A DNA stretch of 64,000 nucleotides from Stercorarius parasiticus (lineage: Eukaryota; Chordata; Aves; Charadriiformes; Stercorariidae): assembly GCA_013396915.1 (NCBI GenBank), contig VWZL01002554.1, positions 196,585-260,584 of the forward strand, written 5' to 3'. This document shows, piece by piece, positions 12,344 through 24,300 of the stretch. Made by a program: the position numbers and the translations under genes. The notes under the pieces are model-generated. The model did not search any database and was not told the origin of the DNA. It saw only the letters and a list, made by a program, of their open reading frames with translations. How positions within the stretch are numbered: position 1 is the first letter of the stretch; the number at the start of each line of letters is the position of its first letter.

Positions 12344-15300
12344 GTAGGAAAATATATTTATTTTCTGATGTTTAGGAACTATAATACATTTCCACTATTT
12401 CTTCTGTGAGATTTCCATCCCTGCCCGCCCCCCTCTCTTTTTGCCCATCTAATCCTGCAATCCTGGCTCAAGCAATATTCTCGTCATGCTGGAGACAGCG
12501 ATAAAGTTACCCCTTTTGGCACTTTACCTCGCAACAAGGACTGTGTCAGGTCGCAAAGACTCCCTGAAGTCAGTGATGTTTGGCTGAACAAACAATGGGG
12601 CTTTGCTACTGCCCTATTGATTTTAATGGGATATCGGGCAGGCACAAATGAATGAACACATGGCATTCCTCAAAGGATTGGGACTGAAATTACCCATGCA
12701 AGGTTTGGGCCAGTAGAAATAAAGCAAAAAAGCCATTTCACTAATGCATATAATAAAAAAAAAATATCTGTGCTTGATTCTATGGGCTGTCATGCCAAGT
12801 ATACAGGCTGAGTAGAAGCTAGAGCTAAAGGACACGCAATGATCAATGGTGATAAATACCAGCAGATAAATTCCTGAACTACAAAATTATTGTTTTACAT
12901 TGTAAGTTATGTTGTGTTTTGATATCCAGGATCATCAGGTTCTTTGCTTCAGGAGTCATCAGTTTCCCGTTGCAGCCTTTTTGGGAATGACCACATCAAA
13001 ACTTTTGATGGTTCTTTCTACAGTTTTGCTGGGGACTGCAGTTACCTCCTTGCTGGGGACTGTCACAAGCGTTCCTTCACGCTCTTAGGTGAGTCTGAGC
13101 CAGATACCAAGAAGTAACAAGTGCAAAATGTTGTAGGGATGTGGCATTGCCCTTGTGCCAGGTTCCATCACTGAGAAGAAAAGACAAATAGTTGTCCTTT
13201 GTCAGATAGGATGGACCACTGCATAAAAAGTTTTTGGGTGGTGTTTTTTTTGTTGTGGTTTTTTTTGTGTTTTGTTTGGTTTGGTTTGGGTTTTGGCGAT
13301 CGTTATCCCTTGGTAATATAGCTCTCACAAAACTAAGCTGCCAAGGAATGAAGATTTTTCTTGCTGGCTCTTCTAAAGAGGAAAAGTGAGACCTTGTTTA
13401 ATTTTGAATTTGCTAGGGGAATGTGGCTGTTAGAGCTGGGTGCAGGAATAGGAACTATGTGACCCTGTAGAACTAATTTTACCTCTACACAAAATGCCCC
13501 CAGTAAGAAAATCCCATCTTGTAGGACAAAAGGCCTTTGAATTAGCATGAGCCTCTGCAGCATTATTCTTGGGGACAGGCAAGAGATTATGTGAAAACTA
13601 AAACTGTATATTACTTTCATACCAAACTCTTTTGGTAGATATTCTTATATTCACTAATACTATTCTCTATTAGTCATAGTTTAAGGTGACTTCTTACTGA
13701 CTAAAAGTAAACTGATCCCATGGCTCTGAAAAGGAACCATATACCAGTTTAAATAATTTTCTTCTTCAACTTGCATAACTTGGTAGAGATTTTTTGTATA
13801 TAGAAGAACGCACCAACATATGTGAATTATGAATTGATTGCAGTATTTTATGTGAACAATTAAATCTTAAAAACCATGATCAAACACTTTATTTTTATAT
13901 TGGGCACATAAGCATGGCTTAATCTATTTTTGATTCCTGTCTTAGTATATGTATGTGGGTTTGTTTTGGTTTTGGATACCTGGCTGTGAAGTGCAATCTG
14001 CATTTCTGAGTAAAGTGTCTACGTCTGTGCAGATCTGGCTACCTCAGAGAAGGAGGTCCAGAGCGGGCGGCGCTTTGTGCAAGGAGCTGCTGTAAAGTCA
14101 GAGGTAGACAATGGGCAAAAGCAGAGAAAGGCCTATGTCTGAACCCCCCACTCTCTTCTCTCTCAGAGCCAAAGAGACTTGTATCCATCTCTATGTGCTG
14201 CTGCTGTTGAAAAATTCAGAGTGAGTTGTCCCCCAAGTTGGATAGCCGATATTGGCATCCAGCTCTTAAAGAACAGTTGACGTGGTTAGAGGGCTCATCA
14301 AGAACAAAGACATCCAGGCTCAGCTCTTCTGTTAGTTCAATGGATTCAACCTCCTTCTCTTACCGCTGCGCTATGGCTTGTTCTTGGGATGAAATTAGGA
14401 AGGGAAAGAGCAAGACAGATCGTTGAGCACATCTCCTGTGCAAACTCCTCCAATGTGCATCGTAGGATGGAGGATCCACTGGCTAGAGACAGTAATGGGG
14501 ACAGTGTGAGTCCACAGCCAATGCCAGGTCACGTGCCTGCCAGTGGTTGATGCCACCCCTCATCCTGGGACTATCTGTTCATTTCACATTAAGCAACTAT
14601 GGGATGAAAAAGAAAATGTTAGAAGATGTGCTCCCAACCCTGTAACGTGTACTTACAGGTTGTCCTCCTGAGTCACAGAACTAACAATATTTACTTATGT
14701 CTCATCTCTACAGGTGACTACCAGGATGGGGAGAAAATTGGTTTCTCTGTGTATCTCGGAGAATATTTCAATCTTCGCTTCTCTTTAGATGGAGGTGTGA
14801 TGCAGGAAGACAAAAGGTACCCATGGGAACAAGTATTCCAGAAGAAAAAAAACTGATGTTTTTTGTGTGCCATATTCTGAGAAATTCCTATTTTTCTTCA
14901 CAGGGTTCCCATACCTTTTGCCTCCAATGGCGTATTTATAGAGAAGGAGGCAGGTTATTATAAAATATCCAGCGATGAGCATGGCTTTGTGGTGAAGATT
15001 GATATCAGTGGGAATATTCAGATACTCCTTCAAGAGAAGCACTATAATAAGACCTGTGGGTTGTGTGGCAACTTTAATAAGTTTGCTGAAGATGACTTCA
15101 GAACTCAGGAAGGTAAGACTATGACTAACTGACTGTATTTTAATGTACGCTCTGCACACTTTTCCTGCTGGGTGATTCAACAAAGATTTTGCTGGTCCAT
15201 CAAAATGTTTTGACAAAACCTGCCAGGTACCTCATCTTGATGTGCCGAAAAGCTGTCTGGCTGAGTTCTTTCATCTTCCTTTCTCCTGAGAGGACATTGC

Positions 15301-18300
15301 TGTCACACCTCATTCCTGACCAAAGCCCAGAAGTCTGAATTTAACACTTCTAGAAACCTTGAATCTTGAAATATGAAGATAAAGCTACGGCATAAACATT
15401 GTACAATACACTGTGTGTAGAGACCGACTAGCAGAAGACCCAGCAAAAAAGATGTGAGGAATACTTGTTGATTCAAATTCTAATTTTTCATGAGTTAGAC
15501 AAGTGGGAGTAAGAATAGATAGTGTTGCAATAGCAGAATATTAAATCCTGGGGATTGCTGCTGGCAGGTTTGTACTTAGATTTGGCAGGGGATGCTGTTC
15601 TATAAAGCGGTTACCTTTTAGTGGCATTTCCCTGTCTATATGGGCTGTTGGATTGGAGCTGCACCTTATGTTACACCACTTCCTAATGAGAGGGAGAGAC
15701 AAGAGCACTTTTGCTGCTCTATACACCTTTATGCAAAGTTTGCCAGTGTGGGTGGAGACTAAGATTTTTGGAAAAGCCCTGAATATGACTTTGAAGGACT
15801 GATCTTGATTTGTGGTATTTCAGAGTGTATTTTAATTTTTAGCACTTACCTGAAGAGGAAAGGTTTAGGGTAAAGTTAGTTAATACACTAATATGTTAAA
15901 TTGATAATGTAAAGTATGTATTAAAAATAAATGATGCAGAAAATAGAAAGGGAGACAAAGCAACTTGAAGAGGAGCCTGGCAGCGCTCCCGCAAAATGTC
16001 TTACTGACACTTGGGATACATAAGCGTAGCTTCAATGTACAGAAAAAACCTGATTTCATAGTGTGTTAAAATGATTGATCCGTCCTTCAGCAATGTGTAA
16101 GTAATGAGAAACAAACTCATCTCACAGAATTGCTTGGCAAGGCTTGGATACCTTGTTGCCTGAATGTGTTGAGATCTGAAGTTTACATCTCTTTCTTGAG
16201 ACAATAAATAGGAATGAGGCTCTTATAAAAAGGAGGAGCAGAAAAGGAGACTGTATTGCCTTGAACTGTTCAAATGTAGAAGGTTCCCTTCTGCTGCTCC
16301 TGTTTAAACATGTTTCAATGCTGTATTTGTTTAACACGCCAGAGACTGTATCCTCCCTCTTAAAAAAAGCAGTGCTTTTCACAGTCACGGATTTTTGAAC
16401 GTAATGAAGTACATGGCAGGGTTACTGCTTGGAAGAGCTGAAAAATAAAAGAGAAGGTGACAGAGACCATGCGTAGCTTTTACTATATGAGGAAGGCCCT
16501 GACGTTTGTAACCTGAGTGGACATACAGATGTGTGATTTTAGCCTAAAGAATAGAATTGTATCTCAGCAATTCTGCCAATTTTTTACTCTGATATGATAG
16601 ACCTTTCATTTAAACTAATTTAGAAGGAATTTGAATGAACTATGTTTGAATTTGTTATATCAGTGAGGCACATCACTACGCCCACATGTTGTTTGTGTCC
16701 TTGGCAGCTCTGCTGGCAAGGTGGTTCATAGGAGCGTTTCTTAACTTGTTCCAAGTAAAACCAGCTTTTGATTAATTCGGAGCTTTTTTTCTTTTTTTAA
16801 ACTGTTGAAGCTAACTTCCAGGTGAGAGGCAGCACAAGCATCTGCGAGAGGTAATATTCTTTAAATGAAAGGTGTAGGCAGCCTATTGGTAACCTATGAA
16901 GCAGTTTACCCTTTTCTTTCCACTGCAGTTTTTATTTGCTCTCCTTTTAGCCTGATTATATCTCATAAAGGTCAACCCAACCCGAGATGTGAGCTTGGTG
17001 TAATGATTTAGCAATCTGAGTGCACTGAAGGGTGACCTTAAGGTTGCCAGCAGACTGAACTCTCCTGTTGATGTGTTAAAATCTGGGCAGATTTTGATTT
17101 ATCAGATTGGGCCCTCAGTTCTAATCCATTAGATATATTTCTGGGCTGGGTTTGTATTGATAATAAATACAATAAGATCTTTGAGCTTCAGAATAATATG
17201 CAGTGGAAGCACAGTGTGCAAAGGAAAAAGACAAGGATCTAATGTTGCCAAGATTACAGGCTCTCATCTGGAAACCCCTGGGGAGGACTATGCAGATCTG
17301 AATGTCAGAGGCAAAGGAAGAGAGATGATGCTAGAGGTTATGCATCAGGTATTGTGCTATAGACAATGAGCTTGTCAGATAGCTGAGATGTGTTAAACCT
17401 TCCTCCAGTTATTTTTTAAAGGCTGGGCAGGCACCTCAAGATATAATAGCCTTTAAACTGCTTTGATTTACACTGAAATGGTAACCTTCTGGTTGCTACT
17501 AGTCCTTGCCTTGTAGGAGGGGAACACATAAGAACCACTGTGATGGAAAGAGTTCTGCAGTTGAAATATTTTCTTCTGTCTCACAGTTTAAAAGCTAATG
17601 CAGTACTTTTGTAACATCTTTGCATCTGCTTGCATAGGAGGAAACTCATGTCATTTGATGGCCCATTTCTAGGGTTTCTTTGTGGCACCAGAGGACCAGA
17701 TCTCAAATTTGTGCCGAAGTCAGACTTGTCATAGATAGAATCTACCCCATAAACACTGTCTTTTGTGTAGCATCACACGTTTTGTCACGGTTTCAACAAA
17801 ATGTCAATGTTTATGTTGAAAAATGATTTCTCCATATTTTAGAAAAAATAAATAAATTGTGGTTTAATAACACAGATGGTTAGTTTGGTTTGCTCCTAAG
17901 AAAGTGGATTACGATACAGAACTTCACTAATTATATTTGGATTGTTTTGGCGTGGTGGTGAAATAAGAAGTGAAGCACATGCTATATTGGGGTTGGTGGT
18001 TGGACTTGATGATCCCAAGGGTCTTTTCCAACCTGAGTGATTCTATGATTCTATGATAACCACTTACAGCAAGTAAATAAAGGAGGCATGAAGAAAAGAG
18101 TGTTTAAACTTAGTGAACAGTGTGTAATTATTTTTCTTTTCTCTTCGTATATTTATACGCATGTTCTACAATCTGTCCAATCATGTGCTATTGTCTTGGC
18201 ACTCTTACGGCTCTTCACTGTGTTTTGCTGTGGAAACTGAGAACTGATAGTCTGATGAGAAGATAACACACACTGCTGCTGTATACATTTTTGATGCACG

Positions 18301-21300
18301 GTTATTGAGATCCTGGAGGTCTCAGTGATGTGTCTCGATCTGTGGTACCCTAGCAAATTAACATTAGTAGGACCCAGCTTTGAAGGTAGTGGCCTTAGGT
18401 AGTAGCTCTCGAACCTCAAAAAAAAAAAAGTGTCCCCAGTAGGTTTCAGAGTGGCAGAGACACACAGACAGAGGATGGGATGCTGAGTCACTCTCATTGA
18501 CATAGTTGGTTACTAAACTAGTTCATCCTGCAGAGAAGTACTCATGTCCTGTCGAGTCTTACAAACAAGATTGATTATATTGTACGTGGTTTCTTGTTTA
18601 TTGGGTATGGCAGGAAAAACAAGCCAGCTGCCCCTTGAGAGTTTGTTCTCACACTTTAAGCATAACTAAAATATAAAAAGAAAGTTCTCGGAAGCTTTCC
18701 AGAGTTTTTTGTTTGTTTGTTTTTCCCTTAGATCCTAATGAAGGAGTTAATTTCTCCTCTGTTTTTTCTTGCCAGTTAGGCTCTGATCCTTTATAGCCAA
18801 TCCTGTGAGTGCTTCCAAGACTTGGTAATTGAACAGGCTCTGCTTTCTGACATCATCATACAATTCTAACTGGTTGCCAGTCTTTACTCATACCAGAAAC
18901 TTGAAGTTGAGTCCTTTCTAGATGCTCAGATTTGATCTACTTGGCAGCCTTCAGCCCGTGGCATTTGAGAATCTCGTGATCATTTCCGTGGGCATTTTAC
19001 CATTGGGGGTCCAAAGCACAGGCCAGAAGAGATGACTTAGAGAGGAAATCTGACAGAACATGGGTAACTTGATTCTGAGATCTCCTTGGGGCATGCACAC
19101 ATGAGTGGTCGAAGGACATGCCCTTACCTTGCAGAAAGTGTAAGGTAATGCCTCCTCAATGAGAGAGGCAGCAGCCCAAGCTCATGGAGCTTATTTGTGT
19201 GCCCATAGCCTCAGTCTTTGCCTAATACTCTTATTGTTGAGCTGTCTCACAGTGGTATTGCTGTGATAGGGGCTTGGATGTCTGGGTCATCATTAAAGTT
19301 TATTTGTGCAAAAGAGCTCATTCAAGTCCAACACAGGGGTATTAATCCATCGTTTTGCTATTTATGCATGTTACACACTTCTAGAATTATGGAAGAAAAA
19401 AATTCCAATGTGAATTAATCCAGTGTCCCATTATTCTTTTCTTGGCACTGGTAGGAAGCATATTTCCGGGAATCTGTCTTCAAGTTACAAAGACATTAAT
19501 GATAAAAAAATACCCATGTCTAATTTTGGAAAAAGGTTTGATATTTATTTGATATTTATATGCTCCAGCTGTTAGCAACATATTTCAGCCTTTTAAGCTG
19601 CCGTGGAGTGGATATGGGTTAAATAGGTAGAAGCAGACAGTATGGGCCAGGAAAAATCTGATGTTTCAGGTAATGTTTTCATTCTAGAAGTAGTATCGAT
19701 GCATATGACTGAATATGCAACTTCCCTGTGTGTAGTTCCTGTTGTCAGAAGCTTTTAAAGCGTGTTCCAGAATCATAGTAATCGTAGTGCAGATATTATT
19801 TTTTTTCTCCTAAAATGGTCATTCTGAAATCCAAATTTTTTGGCATTTTAAAGGATGTCAGTAATTTGATTTTAGGCAAGCTTAAAGTTTTTGTTTGGCC
19901 TAAGTAAATACTATCATTTTCTTTGTTCCATTTTAATTTGAAAGCAAAGGGGATAGATTCACAAGGGAATTTAGCTGTCATTAACAAACAGAACAGATGA
20001 AGAAGACTTGCCTTGTATTTGTCTTCATTTGTGTGAGATGCCAGAAACGTGCATTCATAACCCACTCTGCTTTATGCAGAGTTTGGAATCAAAGTTAGAC
20101 ATTTTATTGTGAGGAGCATGTCTTCAACACTGGGCTGTAGAGTTTTTGGAGGTGGGTCTTTCCCTCTCTCGTGTTTAATATTATTAATTTTATATTCATT
20201 GAACCAGAGAGAGTTGGAAAGACTTTATAGCCCATGACTTCAATATTTCATACCATTAATTTTATCCAAACTATGGATCAATTTTTGGTCAACCTTGCTG
20301 ATAATTTTGCTTGCCTGGAACCATGTACTAAACCATGTAAAACTGTAAAAACAAAAACAAAAAACCCCTAACAAACAAAAAAACCCCATTGCTTGGTAAA
20401 TAGCCAACATAAGAAAGTTTACACAGCTCTACTCACAGTATTGTAGCGTCTTGAACGAATTCTTGCATATATTTTACAGATGAGTTAACAGACCCTGGGA
20501 GAGTTAACCTGATGGGCCTGTGGCCATAAGGAAAATCTGCAGGAGGTCCAGGGAGGGAGGTCAGGGTTCCTGCCTCCCACTCACTCGCCTTGAGTGCGAG
20601 GTGGTTATTGCTAACGCTTTGTCTTGCCTGACCATCAGTCTCGGAGTAAACAAGCAGCATACCAATTTCAGTTTTCAAAAGCAACTGGGCATTTTGAGAC
20701 CCAGATATCATAGTGAACACTGATTTTTCTGTCAAGAGTGAACATCTATCTGAAGATCAGATAAGTAAAAGCAACTGTTCTAACCAAAAAAATAAAAGGA
20801 GCAGGGGGAAGTCTTGTCCAAAACATATCAATTTGCTGTGTCGGTTTGGTTTTGGTGTTTTGTTGTGGGTTGGTTTTTGTTTTTTGTTCTCTTTTTCTCT
20901 CCAAGGAGACAGAGACATGAGGGCAGCAGTTAGAGCACTAAGGCAGTCCAACAGAATGCCCATGGAGGTCCTACCTGCTGCTGAGGTGGCTGGTGCATGG
21001 CCCTCTCCTGGAGGACCTTAGCAGGGTCATCAAAGTGGTGAGATGTTTCTGGGACTTAGGGAGAAGGTAGAGATGTGGGTTGTGCTTTAACAGCTACCTC
21101 CTGAGTCTATCTTGTATCCTAAAAGGAGACTGCACACTAACTAGCTGCCTGGGAGTCTCAGCTGCCGAGCAGCCAGTTCACATGCTGGTACCAGACTGTA
21201 CTATGGTCTGTGTTAGGCACTGATTCTTCAAGCACTTGTCTTGGATCCAACTTTGTTTTCATTACATTGTGACAGCATCTATTTTTAGTGTGCTCCCTGC

Positions 21301-24300
21301 AAGACTTAGGCGGAACACATGCGTTAGGAAAAATCTCACCCCGGCTGTTTGGAGGGTTTCTGGGTGTGGGGCTCTGATGAGCCCTGGCTAGGAATTGTTT
21401 CTCCAGAAACTTGGCTGCTTAGACAAAGAAGAAAAACCAAACATGGAAGGAACAAAAGTAAAACAAGAGTCTGCTGTGAGTCTGCCTGAGCAAGGAGACC
21501 GCGCGTTGCCAATGCTCAGGGGAGGGATGGGGAAAGGTGGAGGGAGAGACATACCTGAGATGCTGTGGCAGGAATCGATCAAGATTCAGGACAGGCTGAA
21601 ATCAAATTAAGAGCCTCTCATTAGCTGGAGGGAAGACTGTTCAGCTAAGCCAAAAGGCCTTTTAAGAAAGAACCAGGTCGTCAAAAGGGGTGGTAGGAGA
21701 CACACTGCCCTGTGGGTGTGCACTGTCGAGAGTAGGCAGCTGAGCTGCCCAGCTGCTCTATTAATAGTATCACCTGCATGCTTAAGAAATCTCATCCATT
21801 TTTAGGCTGTTTTTCTTGTATTGTCCTCTCCACCATCCTTTCCTACTCCCTTGTGTCCTTCAGCAGAAGGAAATGGAGGTGTGAGGTAAAAGGCAGCGGT
21901 GGTGGTGGCTGCTCTTCCCTCTGCCTGGAGCAGTCAGATGTGCCAATTCTCCCTTCCCGCTTTCTTCCTGCAGCTCACCAAGCAGATGAAGTATTTGAGA
22001 ATCACCACGCTGATCGATAGGGCATGTAATGCAGAGTATGGGTTGAAGAGTCCTCTCCCAAGTAACGCTCTGCAGAAATAACTTATCCCCATGACCCCAA
22101 TTTGTTAAGCAGAACAGTGGCCCCAGAGTCACTTCATACTTTCATGTTAGAGCTCTTCTTGATGGTCAGTGAAACTTCTAAGTCCAACTGCTTTTCACCT
22201 TTCCAGGAGTATGGAGTGCATCTTAATGTGTGTTTGTAAAGCTGCTCCTTCAAGGAAAATACAGGTTCCACTGAATCTGTATTATGGGAAACAGTAACTG
22301 ATGATATTCAGTGAGGTACTCCGTGCCTTTTGTGACTGTGTTGTTTAGTGCTGAGGACAGTGTTTCTGCAGAAAAGCAGGCTGGCAAGCTCATTTTAAAG
22401 TCATCTTTATCTGTTGCCGTAGGTCACTTAAGGCTACACTGAACAAACCACAGGAAGAGTACACTTTCAACTGATCTCTCTTAATTCATTATTTTCCTAG
22501 ATTTTTACTGTTGTATGTTGAGGAGGCTTACCTGGGGCAAGATCTCGAGCTATTGAGCAAACCCAAATCGATCAAGTACTGCCTGTTCCAAACAGCTTGT
22601 AGCTTAGTTTAAGGGCCCCAGGACTCAGCAAGGAGGAAGAACTGCCCTAGCAAGTTGTTGGCAAATCGATCATGCCTGTGGAATGGTCTCCTAATACACA
22701 GAGAGGTGCTGGCAACAAGAGGGTTTGAAGAGCAGGTTCCAAAAAAAAAAAAACCCAAAACCCCAACAACGCCACAGAAATTTTGAAATTATTTATTTTG
22801 AAAAAAATTTACTTGAAAGTATTAATCATAGAATACAGCAGAAGAGTTAAAATAGTATTATACAAATGTTGCATAAAAGAACTACATAAAGAGATATACA
22901 TTTACATGCAGTACAGAAGAAAAAAAAATCTAATGGATAGGGAGAAATGAAAAAACAGCATTTCAAGGCCAACAGTTCAAATCTTAACTTGTGGGTAAAT
23001 GAGGATCTGGTGGTACCTGCCAGTAGGAAGCTCAACATGGACATGTATTCAGAGCCAGAGGAACACTAGTTCAGAGTGGAGCCCATGTTTTATTTTATAA
23101 CTGTTAGTGTAAGACTGCGTTTGTGCAAATATAAGGGGATGTATTTAATTTGGCATCTTGCATCTCATCAGACTGGATTTCATTGTTACTCTAATCTTTA
23201 CAATTTGTGGTAAACTAAAGGGTTGTGTTCTCCTTGTTGCTGTGTTTTTCTTTTCCTGTGCTCAGTCCTGGCTCCACAGGTGAAAATTTCATGTTGTTTA
23301 TGACCTTTTACCTGTCATCTTTCCTTGGAGTCTTCCTCCTTTGACATCTGCTGAGGGTCTAATGTATGCTACATTTATGAGCCCCTAATTTCTGGTTTGC
23401 GAACCAAAGTCTACTAAAGTCTGCTGGCTTTGTTACATCCCCCTTAGCATTCTTGGCATAGTTTTCATGACTAACCTTTAGTTTAGGAACAGTTTTAGTG
23501 CTCGGTATATTCTGTGTGTTTGTACTTAATGTACAGCAGGTAGTCAATTACATTTTTATTATATATATACACATATATATTATGATCTATTATAAAAAAC
23601 ACAATAACTATTTTGTAGCAGGAGCCCTCAGAAGAAAGCAGAGGTAGTCCTCTAATCAGCCAGGCCATGGGAGACAAAAGAGGGAGGAAGGAACATTCCC
23701 TTTCTGGGAGGATCCCCCTTCTCAGAAGGATGGAGCAAGAGAAGCAGAGGCATGGCTTGCATCTCCCAGGAAGCAGCAGACATACAGATTAACTCCTTTG
23801 GTTTTGCTTTTATGCAAACTGAGTGCAAATCTTGTCAAATCTGGGCCGCGAGCTGCTTGTAATAGAACAGAGGAGCATGTTTCAGGACACCTTAGGCAGT
23901 AAAATCACGGGCCCGAGCAATTATGGTGTATGTTAAGTTTCTTTGCAAACAAGATTTAGTTTCAGACAGAAGGAGAAAATCAAGGCCAGCTGGTATCAGG
24001 AATGATAGTGCTTTCATTGGTTAGGGAGAACAGGTTCATTTTGTTTGCCTCTCTAATAATGTCTCATGTTTTATTGGCATTTTTTAAATAGTAGAAAATG
24101 CGTAGGCATGCTTAGGCTTCTGTAAATTATAGCTGACCAGCAAATAACTCCTACCATGTTCATATAGGTGTGAGAAGTGGTGGGAGCTGCCTTCTGCAGG
24201 CTTTAGTCTGTCCTTGAGCTCAGAGAGGTCCTCTGCAGGAGTCAGTCCAAATCGCTGAAAGTGCTTTTCTAGAGTCATAAAATTATAGAATGGTCCGGGT

